Origin: Stenotrophomonas sp. PS02289
GTDB taxonomy: Bacteria > Pseudomonadota > Gammaproteobacteria > Xanthomonadales > Xanthomonadaceae
Length of the DNA: 62,891 nucleotides
Direction: 5' to 3'
Assembly: GCF_029960115.1 (NCBI RefSeq)
Contig: NZ_JASCOZ010000005.1
Location: forward strand, 1-62,891
Part shown: positions 44,611-54,218 of the stretch, one piece after another
Numbering within the stretch: position 1 is the first letter of the stretch
Layout of the letters: the number at the start of each line of letters is the position of its first letter
Program-made: the position numbers and the translations under genes
The notes under the pieces: generated by a model
Told to the model about the DNA's origin: nothing
The model's input: the letters and a program-made list of their open reading frames with translations, nothing else
Database searches by the model: none

Positions 44611-47600
44611 ATGGCTGCGGGCATACTGGCCAGTAGCACCATCACCCGGAGCATGGTCCCCTTGAGTTCGCCGCTTCCCCCGGTAACCGATGCCCTGGCC
44701 GCGTTCAGCCCGGCGACCCGTGCGTGGTTCGGCGCTGCATTCCCGGCGGCCACGCCGGCGCAGCAGGCGGCGTGGGCGGCCATCGCGGAGGGCGACCACA
44801 CCCTGGTCATTGCCCCCACCGGCTCGGGCAAGACACTGGCCGCGTTCCTGCATGCCATTGACCGCCTGTTCGGCGAGAAGGACGCGGCGCTACGCGAGCG
44901 GGTACCGCCTTCGGCGCGCAACATGACTCGCGTGTTGTACGTCTCTCCGATCAAAGCCTTGGCGGCCGACGTGCAGCGCAACCTGCAGCGGCCCTTGCAG
45001 GGCGTGCGGGCGCAGCGCAGACAGCAACAGCTGCCCGATGTCGATCTCTCGGTCGCCATCCGCAGCGGAGATACACCCACTGCCGAGCGCGCGCGCCTGG
45101 TGCGCAAGCCGCCGGACATTCTGATCACCACGCCCGAATCGCTGTTTCTGATGCTGACCTCCAACGCGCGCGAGACGCTGCGCGGTGTCGGCACGATCAT
45201 CATCGACGAGATCCACGCCGTGGCGGGGACCAAGCGCGGCACCCATCTGGCGCTGAGCCTGGAGCGACTGGACGCGCTGCTGGAGCAGCCCGCCCAGCGG
45301 ATCGGGCTGTCTGCGACGGTCCGCCCGGCACAGGTCGTGGCGGAGTTCCTGGGCGGTGACCGCCCCGTCACCGTGGTCAATCCCCCTTCGCCGCGCCATC
45401 TGGAAATGAAGATCGTCGTGCCCGTCGAGGACATGGCGGATATTCCTACGCGCGGGGGCGATGCCGGGGAGTCGCGCGCTGGCTCGATCTGGCCGCATGT
45501 GGAAGCCAGCATTCTGGATGAGGTGCTGCGGCATCGTTCCACCATTGTGTTTGCCAACTCGCGTGGCGTGGCGGAGCGGCTTACCGCGCGGTTGAATGCG
45601 TTGCATGCGGAGCGGGTTGGGATGGGGGCAGCCGGGCAAGGCCCGGCTCTACGCGAAGAAGTGCTGGGCTCGTTTACGGGCAGCACGTCAGGTCGCGTCG
45701 ACAACGCCGGTGAACTGATCGCGCGCTCGCACCATGGGTCGGTGTCGAAGGAGCAACGCGCGCAGATCGAGCAGGCGCTCAAGGACGGCGCGCTGCGCTG
45801 TGTGGTCGCGACCTCCAGCCTGGAGCTGGGCATCGACATGGGCGACGTGGATCTGGTGATCCAGGTCGCCGCCCCCCTTTCAGTGGCCAGTGCGCTGCAG
45901 CGGGTCGGTCGTGCCGGCCATCAGGTGGGCGGCACGTCTAGTGGGCGGGTGTATCCGCGTACGCGCCGGGACCTGATCGATGCGGCAGTGGTGGTGGAAA
46001 GCATGCTGGCCGGGCAGATCGAAGCACTCGAGCTGCCGCTCAACCCGTTGGATGTGCTGGCTCAGCAAACGGTTGCTGCGGTGGCGATGGAGCCGCTGCA
46101 GGTGGACGCCTGGTATGCGCGGGTTCGCCGCGCGGCACCCTATCGGACGCTGCCTCGCAGTGCGTTCGACGCCACGCTGGACATGCTGGCCGGCCGCTAC
46201 TCGTCGGACGACTTCGCCAGCTTCCGGCCGCGGCTGGTCTGGGACCGCGACACCGGCCTGCTCACCGCACGCCCGGGAGCGCGGCAATTGGCAGTGACCA
46301 GCGGCGGCACCATCCCTGACCGTGGCCTCTACAGCGTGCTGCTGCCCGAAGGGGTGGAGCGTGCCGGCTCACGCCGTGTGGGCGAACTCGACGAGGAGAT
46401 GGTGCACGAATCCCGGGTCAACGACGTGATCACGTTGGGCGCGACCTCCTGGCGCATCGATCAGATCACCCACGACCAAGTGATCGTCAGTCCGGCCCCT
46501 GGACGCTCGGCGCGGCTGCCGTTCTGGCGCGGCGAGGGGGTGGGGCGGCCGGCCGAGCTGGGGCAGGCCATCGGTGCATTGCTTGGGGCGCTGGACACGG
46601 CACCGGAGGCGACGAGCGCTGATGCGCTGCCCGCAGCGCTGCGCGAGCGGCTACGCGGATGTGGCCTGGAAGACAACGCCATCGTCAACCTGCTGCGCCT
46701 GGCGCAGGAGCAGCGCGCCGCCACCGGTATGCTGCCGAGCGACCGGAAACTGGTGGTGGAGCGGTGCCGCGACGAAACCGGCGACTGGCGGCTCATGCTG
46801 CACTCGCCTTACGGACGGCGGGTGCATGATGCCTGGGCGCTGGCAGTCGCCGACCGACTTCGCGAGCACTGGCACGTGGATCCGAATGTGGTGTCCAGCG
46901 ACGATGGCATCGTCGCCCGCATCCCGGATACGACCGGTCGGGTGCCGGATGCGGCGGTCTTCGTGTTCGATCCCGCCCGCCTGCGGCAGGTCATTACCCA
47001 GCGGGTCGGTGGTTCAGCGTTGTTCGCGGCGCGCTTCCGCGAATGTGCCTCGCGCGCGCTGCTGCTGCCGCGCCAGCAGCCGGGCAAGCGCTCGCCGCTG
47101 TGGCAGCAGCGGCTGCGTGCCGGCCAGTTGCTGGCGGTGGCGCAGCAGTACCCGGACTTTCCCATCCTGGTGGAAACCGCCCGCGAGTGCCTGCAGGATG
47201 TCTATGACCTGGACGCGCTGGGCCAGTTGATGCAGCACATCGCCAGCGGCGCGGTGCAGCTGGTGGACGTGCAGACCGAGGTACCTTCGCCCTTCGCGGC
47301 CGACCTGCTGTTCGGCTACGTGGCCGAATTTCTGTATGGCAGCGATGTGCCGCTGGCCGAGCGTCGTGCGTCGGTGCTGGCACTGGACAGCCGCCTGCTG
47401 GGCGATCTGCTGGGCCAGGTCGACCTCGCGGAACTGCTGGACCCGGTCGCGGTGCAGGGCGTGGCCGACGCGTTGCAGCGTCTGTCGCCGGAGCGCCAGG
47501 TGCGGGGTGCCGAAGGGATTGCGGATCTGCTGCGTGAGCTGGGACCGATGAGCGAAGCACAGGTCGCCGTACGTCTGCAGGATGAGGACGCGCTGGCACT

Positions 47601-49338
47601 GCTGCAGTCGCTGCAGAAGCAGCGCCGCGTCATCCGTGTGACGCTGGCAGGCATGCCGCAGTGGGCAGCCATTGAAGATGCCGCGCGGCTGCGCGATGCA
47701 CTGGGCGTGGCGCTGCCAGCGCGGATACCCGCGACGTTCCTGGAAGCCTCCCAGGATCCGCTGGGCGACCTGATCGGCCGCTATGCCCGCACCCATGGAC
47801 CTTTCACATCGGCACAGGTGGCCGCAGCGTTTGGATTGGGAACGGTGGTGGTCGAGAGCGTGCTGGCCGGGTTGGTCGAGCAGGGGCGGGTGTTGGCAGG
47901 TGACTTCGGTGCGCCGGCCACCCCGCCAGAGGTGGCGGACGACGGTGCCGGAAGCCGCCGTTGCTGGGTGGATGACGCGGTGTTCGCCCGGCTGCGCGTG
48001 CGCTCGCTGCAGGCCGCTCGCGCGGCGACGCGCCCAGCCCGGCGCGAGGCCTACGTGAACCTGCTGCTGGAACGGCAGGGCGTGGGAGCACTGGAAGGCA
48101 GTGATGGTGTCCTGCGCGTGATCGAGCAACTGGCGGGCGTGGCGTTGCCGGCAGCGACCTGGGAGCAGCAGGTGCTTCCTGCACGCGTGCGGGATTACAC
48201 GCCCGCAGTACTTGATGCGTTGATCGCCTCGGGTGAGGTGGTCTGGGCCGGACACGCGCGCGGTGGCGACGACGATGCGTGGGTGTCACTGCATCTGCAG
48301 GAATCTGCCAGTGAGTCCCTGCCGCCGCTGCAGGACGCATCACTGTCGGCCCTGCAGCAGGCCATCATCAATGTGCTGTCCGACGGCGGCGCGTACTTTG
48401 CGCGCGCATTGGCGCAGCGGGTGGTGAACGCAGGCGGCGACGACGCGGATGCGTTCCACGCTGCCTTGTGGGAGCTGGTGTGGCAAGGGCGCATCACCTG
48501 CGATCTGTGGACACCCCTGCGTGCGCTGGGCGGCGACAAGCCGCCACGCCCACGTGCGACGACGGCGCTGCGCCGGCGACGCGGGTTCCGCGTGATGATG
48601 CACGACGGGATCAGCAGTCCCAGTGGTCCCACCCAGGCCACGGTTGGTCGTGTCCAGATGACTGCCGCCACGCTGGCCGGGCGCTGGTCGCTGCTGCAGC
48701 GCGATGCCATCAGTGAGACCACGCGCGCGGTCGCCTTGGCTGAGGCGCTGCTGGACCGGCATGGCGTGGTCACCCGTGGGGCGGCGATGGCCGAGGACGT
48801 AGTGGGCGGCTTCCCGGCCATCCAGCAGGTGTACCGCGGCATGGAGGACACCGGGCGGGTGCTGCGCGGCCGCTTTGTGGAAGGCATGGGCGGTGCCCAG
48901 TTCGCCGAGCGTTACACCATCGATCGTCTGCGCGAACTGGCGGACCGCGCCGACGACGCGGTGGCTGCGGTAGCACTATCGGCGGTCGATCCCGCCAATC
49001 CCTATGGGACGGTGATGCCATGGCCGTCCCACGCGGCGGGCACCCGACCCATACGCCGCCCGGGTGCGTGGGTGGTGATCGGCTCGGGCGGGCTGCAGTT
49101 GTACCTCACGCAAGGCGGCCGCTCGCTGTTGAGCTACGTGGACGCGGATGCTGCCGACGCCGAAGAGCGCCTGGGCTTCGCTGCGCGGGCATTGGCCACG
49201 GCGCTGCGGCGCAATCCGCGGCTGCGCTTCACCCTGGATCTGATCGATGACGTCCCGGTGGGGCGGGGCAGGGTTACCGATGCGCTGCGTGCCGCCGGTT
49301 TCCGCAATGCACCTCGCGGCTTGAACTGGGAGGGTTGA
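44611..49338 (+). CDS. lhr: Lhr-type ATP-dependent DNA/RNA helicase
   Basis: Lhr is a large superfamily-2 helicase linked to DNA repair. The 1575-residue protein (E. coli Lhr about 1538) has Walker A APTGSGKT (residues 68-75), Walker B DEIH (199-202), motif III LSATV, SF2 domain 2 motifs HHGSVSKEQR and VATSSLELGIDMGDVDLVIQ, and QRVGRAGH. A winged-helix and Lhr-specific core follow, then the long C-terminal extension characteristic of bacterial full-length Lhr. Around residue 340 the reading frame runs in frame through a complete REP element (45630-45652), adding residues AAGQGPALR between helicase motifs. Confidence 0.93.
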   Translation: MAAGILASSTITRSMVPLSSPLPPVTDALAAFSPATRAWFGAAFPAATPAQQAAWAAIAEGDHTLVIAPTGSGKTLAAFLHAIDRLFGEKDAALRERVPPSARNMTRVLYVSPIKALAADVQRNLQRPLQGVRAQRRQQQLPDVDLSVAIRSGDTPTAERARLVRKPPDILITTPESLFLMLTSNARETLRGVGTIIIDEIHAVAGTKRGTHLALSLERLDALLEQPAQRIGLSATVRPAQVVAEFLGGDRPVTVVNPPSPRHLEMKIVVPVEDMADIPTRGGDAGESRAGSIWPHVEASILDEVLRHRSTIVFANSRGVAERLTARLNALHAERVGMGAAGQGPALREEVLGSFTGSTSGRVDNAGELIARSHHGSVSKEQRAQIEQALKDGALRCVVATSSLELGIDMGDVDLVIQVAAPLSVASALQRVGRAGHQVGGTSSGRVYPRTRRDLIDAAVVVESMLAGQIEALELPLNPLDVLAQQTVAAVAMEPLQVDAWYARVRRAAPYRTLPRSAFDATLDMLAGRYSSDDFASFRPRLVWDRDTGLLTARPGARQLAVTSGGTIPDRGLYSVLLPEGVERAGSRRVGELDEEMVHESRVNDVITLGATSWRIDQITHDQVIVSPAPGRSARLPFWRGEGVGRPAELGQAIGALLGALDTAPEATSADALPAALRERLRGCGLEDNAIVNLLRLAQEQRAATGMLPSDRKLVVERCRDETGDWRLMLHSPYGRRVHDAWALAVADRLREHWHVDPNVVSSDDGIVARIPDTTGRVPDAAVFVFDPARLRQVITQRVGGSALFAARFRECASRALLLPRQQPGKRSPLWQQRLRAGQLLAVAQQYPDFPILVETARECLQDVYDLDALGQLMQHIASGAVQLVDVQTEVPSPFAADLLFGYVAEFLYGSDVPLAERRASVLALDSRLLGDLLGQVDLAELLDPVAVQGVADALQRLSPERQVRGAEGIADLLRELGPMSEAQVAVRLQDEDALALLQSLQKQRRVIRVTLAGMPQWAAIEDAARLRDALGVALPARIPATFLEASQDPLGDLIGRYARTHGPFTSAQVAAAFGLGTVVVESVLAGLVEQGRVLAGDFGAPATPPEVADDGAGSRRCWVDDAVFARLRVRSLQAARAATRPARREAYVNLLLERQGVGALEGSDGVLRVIEQLAGVALPAATWEQQVLPARVRDYTPAVLDALIASGEVVWAGHARGGDDDAWVSLHLQESASESLPPLQDASLSALQQAIINVLSDGGAYFARALAQRVVNAGGDDADAFHAALWELVWQGRITCDLWTPLRALGGDKPPRPRATTALRRRRGFRVMMHDGISSPSGPTQATVGRVQMTAATLAGRWSLLQRDAISETTRAVALAEALLDRHGVVTRGAAMAEDVVGGFPAIQQVYRGMEDTGRVLRGRFVEGMGGAQFAERYTIDRLRELADRADDAVAAVALSAVDPANPYGTVMPWPSHAAGTRPIRRPGAWVVIGSGGLQLYLTQGGRSLLSYVDADAADAEERLGFAARALATALRRNPRLRFTLDLIDDVPVGRGRVTDALRAAGFRNAPRGLNWEG
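45630..45652. repeat. SMAG-like REP inside the lhr coding sequence
   Basis: AGCCGGGC (45630-45637), loop AAG, GCCCGGCT (45641-45648), then CTAC (45649-45652; GTAG on the minus strand). It keeps the lhr frame open and encodes part of an extra loop within the second RecA-like domain. Confidence 0.8.
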
Positions 49339-49414
49339 CGACTGCTCCACGGAATTGGACAGAACCTTTACCCTCGCTTCCGCATGCTGGCGTTCCCCAT
49401 TGATGGAGCCCGCC

Positions 49415-50095
49415 ATGAACGTCCTGATGGTGCTCACCTCACACGACCAGCTCGGAAACACCGGCAGAAAAACCGGCTTCTGGCTGGAAGAGTTCGCCGC
49501 GCCGTACTACGTATTCACCGATGCCGGCGTGCATGTCACCCTGGCTTCGCCTGCGGGTGGCCAACCGCCCCTGGACCCCAAAAGCGACGAGCCGGACTTC
49601 CAGACCGCCTTGACCGCCCGCTTCAAACAGGACACGGCCGCGCAGAAGGCATTGGCCAGCACGGTGCAGCTCTCGCACGTGGACCCGGCGGACTTCGACG
49701 CGGTGTTCTACCCCGGCGGTCACGGACCGCTCTGGGACCTGGCCGAATCGCGCGATTCCATTGCGCTGATTGAAGCGTTTGACCGGGCCGGAAAAGCGAT
49801 CGGCTTTGTCTGCCACGCCCCCGGCGTGCTGCGTCACGTCAACGGCGCGCATGGCTCGCCGCTGGTGAAGGGGCGTCACGTCACTGGCTTCAGCAACAGT
49901 GAGGAGGCCGCCGTCGAGCTGACCGACATCGTGCCCTTCCTGGTGGAAGACGAGCTGGCCCGGCTGGGCGGTCGCTACGAGAAGGGGGCCGACTGGGGCC
50001 AGTACGTGGTCACTGACGGCAAGCTGGTCACCGGGCAGAACCCCGCCAGCTCCGAGGAAGCCGCCCGGGAACTGCTGCGGGTGGCCGCGCGCTGA
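49415..50095 (+). CDS. DJ-1/PfpI superfamily protein (class I glutamine amidotransferase-like)
   Basis: A 226-residue protein with the Hsp31-like pattern: MNVLMVLTSHDQLGNTGRKTG, acidic FWLEE (residues 22-26), YPGGHGPLWDL and the nucleophile elbow GFVCHAPGVL (Cys133). Relatives act as glyoxalase III/deglycase or chaperone proteins in carbonyl stress. The ATG at 49415 follows GGAG and starts at the conserved strand. Downstream is the Fic gene; they share direction but are separated by a palindrome-rich promoter, so they are separate units. Confidence 0.87.
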   Translation: MNVLMVLTSHDQLGNTGRKTGFWLEEFAAPYYVFTDAGVHVTLASPAGGQPPLDPKSDEPDFQTALTARFKQDTAAQKALASTVQLSHVDPADFDAVFYPGGHGPLWDLAESRDSIALIEAFDRAGKAIGFVCHAPGVLRHVNGAHGSPLVKGRHVTGFSNSEEAAVELTDIVPFLVEDELARLGGRYEKGADWGQYVVTDGKLVTGQNPASSEEAARELLRVAAR

Positions 50096-50120
50096 CACAG
50101 CAGGTGCTCCGGATGGCGGA

Positions 50121-50183
50121 TGAGCCGATTAGGGGGCATAATCGGCTCACAAAATGAGCCGATTAGCCCTTCTAATCGGCTCA
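50121..50183 (+). promoter_or_regulatory. Four-half-site operator upstream of the Fic gene
   Basis: TGAGCCGATTA occurs at 50121-50131 and 50155-50165, and its inverse TAATCGGCTCA at 50139-50149 and 50173-50183. Each forms an 11-bp perfect stem with a 7-nt spacer. The array ends 20 nt before the fic start and covers the probable promoter (CATAAT at 50137-50142). This is a strong repressor-site signature, possibly for the Fic protein's own C-terminal HTH. Confidence 0.8.
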
Positions 50184-50203
50184 CTCACCTGAATGGAGTG
50201 TTC

Positions 50204-51331
50204 ATGTCTGGTCCGCTGTGGATCTGGGAGCGCCCTGACTGGCCCGCCTTCCGCTGGGAGTCCGATGTGTTGGCCCCGCTTCTCCGCCAGTGCGTGGAAG
50301 CCCAGGGACAACTGCTGGGCATGGCAGGTGCCGCCGACCCTTTGGGACAGGCCGAAGATGCCTTGGACACGCTCCTGGCCAACATCGTCACTTCTTCTGC
50401 GATCGAAGGGGAAGAGTTGAACGTGGGTTCGGTTCGGTCCTCGCTGGCTCGTCGTCTGGGTATCGAGTCGGAGGCGATCACGCGCACCAGCGCACGCAGT
50501 GAAGGGCTGGCTGAGCTCATGCTCGATGCCACCGGACATCCGGAACGCGCCTTGGACAATGCACGGTTGATGCAGTGGCATCGCTGGCTGTTTGCCGCGC
50601 AGGACGATCTGCTACCGCTGCGCATCAGGGTGGGAGGGCTGCGTGGCGAAGAGCCGATGCAGGTGGTGTCGGGCCGAATTGACCGCCCCACAGTTCACTT
50701 CGAGGCTCCGCCCAGGGATGGACTCGAACTTCAGGTGGATGCGTTTCTGACCTGGTTTGCCGCCTCCCGTGAGGATGCAACGCTGGACCCGCTGCTGCGC
50801 GCAGGCATTGCACACTTCTGGTTCGTGACCCTGCACCCGTTTGACGATGGCAATGGTCGCTTGACCCGTGCGCTCACTGACCTGGCGCTGGCGCAAGGCC
50901 AACCCCAGGCAATCCGCTTCCACGCCATGTCGGCCAGCATCCTGGAAGACCGGGCGGGCTACTACCGTGTACTGGAAAGTAGTCAGAAGGCAGATCTGGA
51001 CATCACAGCGTGGTTGCAATGGTTCTTGCGGACGCTGCATAAAAGTCTGCTTCAGGCGATGAAGCGCATCGATGCGGTGCTTGCCAAGGCACGGTTCTGG
51101 CAACAGCACCGCATGGATGATCTGTCGGCCGAGCAGATCAAGGTTCTCAACCGCCTGCTGGATGGCGGCGAGCGGGGCTTCGAGCAAGGAATCAGTGCGC
51201 GTCAGTATCAGGCGGTGGCCAAGGTATCCAAGGCGACGGCGACGCGTCACTTGGCCGAGTTGCTGGAGAAGGGCTGCCTGCGTCGATTGCCTGGGAGCGG
51301 ACGAAGCGTGCGCTACGAGATCAACGCCTGA
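50204..51331 (+). CDS. Fic family protein with DUF4172 N-terminus and C-terminal HTH
   Basis: A 375-residue protein expected to transfer AMP to protein targets. Residues about 1-90 form a DUF4172-type N-terminus (WIWERPDWPAFRW) carrying the autoinhibitory motif SSAIEG (Ser64-x3-Glu68-Gly69). The Fic core has the catalytic loop HPFDDGNGRLTR (His211-Arg222), fully intact. The C-terminus (about 305-375) looks like a winged HTH (ARQYQAVAKVSKATATRHLAELLEKGCL, shown in part as VSKATATRHLAELLEKG). The ATG at 50204 follows GGAGTG. Four copies of an 11-bp site upstream suggest autoregulation. Targets are unknown. Confidence 0.92.
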   Translation: MSGPLWIWERPDWPAFRWESDVLAPLLRQCVEAQGQLLGMAGAADPLGQAEDALDTLLANIVTSSAIEGEELNVGSVRSSLARRLGIESEAITRTSARSEGLAELMLDATGHPERALDNARLMQWHRWLFAAQDDLLPLRIRVGGLRGEEPMQVVSGRIDRPTVHFEAPPRDGLELQVDAFLTWFAASREDATLDPLLRAGIAHFWFVTLHPFDDGNGRLTRALTDLALAQGQPQAIRFHAMSASILEDRAGYYRVLESSQKADLDITAWLQWFLRTLHKSLLQAMKRIDAVLAKARFWQQHRMDDLSAEQIKVLNRLLDGGERGFEQGISARQYQAVAKVSKATATRHLAELLEKGCLRRLPGSGRSVRYEINA

Positions 51332-51340
51332 TACGAATCT

Positions 51341-51362
51341 GCCGGGCCCTTCTGGGCCCGGC
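51341..51362. terminator. Convergent terminator hairpin between fic and TonB receptor gene
   Basis: GCCGGGCCC (51341-51349), loop TTCT, GGGCCCGGC (51354-51362) is a perfect 9-bp GC stem, 9 nt after the fic stop and 21 nt beyond the convergent receptor stop. No clear T-run on either side; its position argues for shared 3'-end function. Confidence 0.6.
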
Positions 51363-51383
51363 ACTTCTGGCAGGCATTCCTGC

Positions 51384-53987
51384 TCAGAACTTCCAACCCA
51401 CTCGCGCGTAATAGAACCCGCCGTTGAAGCCATAGGGCGAGTGCACCGGGTACTCGGCACCGGCCACGCCGCTCCAGGGATTCTTCGCCGGGGTGCGGTC
51501 GAACAGGTTCTGCGCGCCCAGGCTGAAGTACAGGCCCGAGTCGAACTTCCAGCCCACCTCGGCGTCCACGATCAGCGCGCTGCCGCCGTAGATCGGCAGG
51601 CCACCGTCCGCCGCCGAGATCACGCCGCTGTCCAGGTGATCCTCATACCAGGAGCTGTAGTAGTTGAAGCGCAGGTTGGCATGGAAGATCTGGCGCTGGT
51701 GGTGGATGCTGAAGTAGCCCTTGGTCTTGGGCAGTGACTCCTCGAGCTTGTACACACGCGCTTCGTCGATGAAGTCGGTGTCGAAGCGGTCCACCTTGGT
51801 CTTGTTCCAGTTCGCGGCAAGCGAGTAGGTGGTATCGCCACCGAAGTGGTCGCTCTTGTAGCTGGTGACCAGGTCCACGCCGGTGGTGGTGGTGTCAAAC
51901 GCATTGCCGAAGTAGGTCACCTGCGAAATGGACGCCGCCTCCGGATTGCCGCCGGCTACCAGCGCGGCGCGTTCGGCGTCGGTGATGGTGAAGCTGGTAC
52001 TCAGCGCGATGCGGTCTTCCACTTCGATGCGGTAGCCGTCCAGCGTCACCAACCAGTTGCCTTCGGTCCACACCGCACCCAGCGAGAAGTTCTTCGATTC
52101 TTCCGGGGTCAGCGGCTGTGCGCCCTTGATCTGCGCGATCGGGTTGGTAGGCGGCAGCGTGGCGATGTCTTCCAGCGCGGTACCACCGAACACGGTGCTG
52201 ATCTGGCTGATGTTGGCCTGGCCCGGGGTCGGGGCACGGAAGCCGGTGTTGTACGCACCACGGATGGCGAAGTTCGGCGTGAAGTCGAAGCGGCCGGTCA
52301 GCTTGCCGGTGGTAGTACTGCCGAACGAGTCATAGTCCTCGAAACGCAGCGCGCCTGCGAGCAGGAACTTCTCGGTGAGCTGCGCTTCCAGATCGGCATA
52401 CGCCGCCCAGTTGCGGCGATCGAACGTGCCGGCGGTGCGCGGGCTGAAGCCGTTGAAGCCGTTGGAGCCCAGCGCGAAGCCCTGTTCGGTAAGCGGACCA
52501 ATCGCGGTGGACGGACCATCACCCTGGCTGATCTTGAAGCTCTCCTCGCGCCATTCCGCACCCAACGCCAGACGCAGCGGCTGGCTGCTGAAGGTGACCG
52601 GGATGTCGCGGCTCACATCGACGTTGAAGTTCTTTTCGGTCTGGGTGTTGCCGCCCGGACGGAAATACAGGTTGGCCGGCTGATCCGGACCCAGCGAGGC
52701 GTTCACCGTGTTGTAGATGGTGAATTCAATGTCGTTGCGGCCGTACGAACCGCTCACGTCCCAGTACCACTCGCCCAGCGTGCCCTTGGCACCGGCGACC
52801 ACGGACGCGTCTTCCAGCTTGCCGCCAAAGCGTGGGGTGAAGCCACCGGGCAGGCTGGAGAGGAAGGTGAAGCAGTTGGCGGGCAGCGCGCCTACCGCAG
52901 CAGCAACGCCCGCGTAGGGCAGCAGGTTGCCGGAGGGATCGCGCAGGGCAATGGTGGGGCAGGTACCCACGCCGGTCAGGTTGCCAACCAGCAGCGTCTC
53001 GCCGCCGTCATTGGAGTACACGCCCGAGCGCGCGGTGGGATCGCGGTAGTAGAAGCCGCCGTCCACTTCACGCTTGGCGTAGTTGCCGAACAGGTAGAAG
53101 TCCACGTTCTCGGTGGTCAGGCCCAGGTTGGCGACGAACTTGAAGTCATCATCGACCTTGGGCGAACCCCAGATCTGCGCCGGGTTCTGCACATCCGGAT
53201 AGCCGGCCGCTGCCGCTGCGGCGGCGTCGTCACGCTGCACGCTGCGCGAGGTGTCGTCGGCCTTGCGCCATTCGGCGGTGAAGGTGGCAAAGCCGTGCTC
53301 GGTCAGCGGCAGGCCGATCTGCGCCGAGTACTGCGTGGTCAGGCCATCGCCCTCGTAGTACTTGCCGGTGAACACTTCGGCGGTGCCGCCTTCGCGCAGC
53401 TTCTTGAGGCCGAAGTTGAGCACGCCTGCAATGGCGTCCGAGCCGTACTGCGCGGCCGCGCCATCACGCAGCACGTCCACCTGTTCCAGCGCCAGTGACG
53501 GGAATACCGAAAGGTCCGGTCCCTGCGCACCATCGGACAGGCCGTGTCCGAGGAAGGTGATCACCGCCGAGCGGTGGAAGCGCTTGCCGTTGACCAGCAG
53601 CAGGGTGTTGTCCGGCGGCAGGCCACGCAGGTTGGCCGGACGCACCAGGCTGGCGGCGTCATCGATGGGAATGGTGCTGACGTTGAACGAGGGCACCAGC
53701 ACCTTCAGCTGGTCGAGGGCATCGGTGGCACCCTGGTTGCGGAATTCTTCTCCGCTGATGATGTCGATCGGCACTGCCGACGACGAGACGGTACGGGGTT
53801 TGGTGCGGCTGCCGAGCACTGAAACGGTGTCCAGTGTGGTGGCCGAGCTTCCCTCTGTGCTGCTGTCCTGTGCGGCCGCGCCGGGGCTGGCGGCCAGCAG
53901 CGCGGTGGCAAGGGCCACCATCACTGCAGATGCCAATGGCTTTATCGCTTTTGGGGCCTGAACACTACTGCCAATACGGTAGTTCAT
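51384..53987 (-). CDS. TonB-dependent outer-membrane receptor
   Basis: An 867-residue outer-membrane importer. A signal peptide (MNYRIGSS... cleaved at AAA|QDS) is followed by the plug domain (LDTVSVLGSRTKPRTVSSSA; VRPANLRGLPPDNTLLLVNG) and a 22-strand-type barrel ending YYARVGWKF with terminal Phe. The barrel and plug hallmarks are clear. The substrate cannot be told; sugars, siderophores or peptides are all possible in Xanthomonadaceae. It is divergent from the MarR-GNAT fusion gene with a 231-nt gap. Confidence 0.93.
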   Translation of the reverse strand: MNYRIGSSVQAPKAIKPLASAVMVALATALLAASPGAAAQDSSTEGSSATTLDTVSVLGSRTKPRTVSSSAVPIDIISGEEFRNQGATDALDQLKVLVPSFNVSTIPIDDAASLVRPANLRGLPPDNTLLLVNGKRFHRSAVITFLGHGLSDGAQGPDLSVFPSLALEQVDVLRDGAAAQYGSDAIAGVLNFGLKKLREGGTAEVFTGKYYEGDGLTTQYSAQIGLPLTEHGFATFTAEWRKADDTSRSVQRDDAAAAAAAGYPDVQNPAQIWGSPKVDDDFKFVANLGLTTENVDFYLFGNYAKREVDGGFYYRDPTARSGVYSNDGGETLLVGNLTGVGTCPTIALRDPSGNLLPYAGVAAAVGALPANCFTFLSSLPGGFTPRFGGKLEDASVVAGAKGTLGEWYWDVSGSYGRNDIEFTIYNTVNASLGPDQPANLYFRPGGNTQTEKNFNVDVSRDIPVTFSSQPLRLALGAEWREESFKISQGDGPSTAIGPLTEQGFALGSNGFNGFSPRTAGTFDRRNWAAYADLEAQLTEKFLLAGALRFEDYDSFGSTTTGKLTGRFDFTPNFAIRGAYNTGFRAPTPGQANISQISTVFGGTALEDIATLPPTNPIAQIKGAQPLTPEESKNFSLGAVWTEGNWLVTLDGYRIEVEDRIALSTSFTITDAERAALVAGGNPEAASISQVTYFGNAFDTTTTGVDLVTSYKSDHFGGDTTYSLAANWNKTKVDRFDTDFIDEARVYKLEESLPKTKGYFSIHHQRQIFHANLRFNYYSSWYEDHLDSGVISAADGGLPIYGGSALIVDAEVGWKFDSGLYFSLGAQNLFDRTPAKNPWSGVAGAEYPVHSPYGFNGGFYYARVGWKF

Positions 53988-54218
53988 GCATGCACCTTGC
54001 AGTCAGTTTTTTGGGTGGTCGTTCTGTCAGTGCTTCATCCAGTTGGTTCTCCTTGCGGCCAGGGCCCTGGTCGCTACACGCAGAATTAACAGAACGCAAA
54101 CCGTACTGCAACGAATCTTTCGTTTTGGCGATATAAGCCGCGAAATAGATCACATAACCCGGCGATATATGTGCTTTTGGCATGTACTATGTGCCTCAGG
54201 CAAACATAAGAGCCCATC

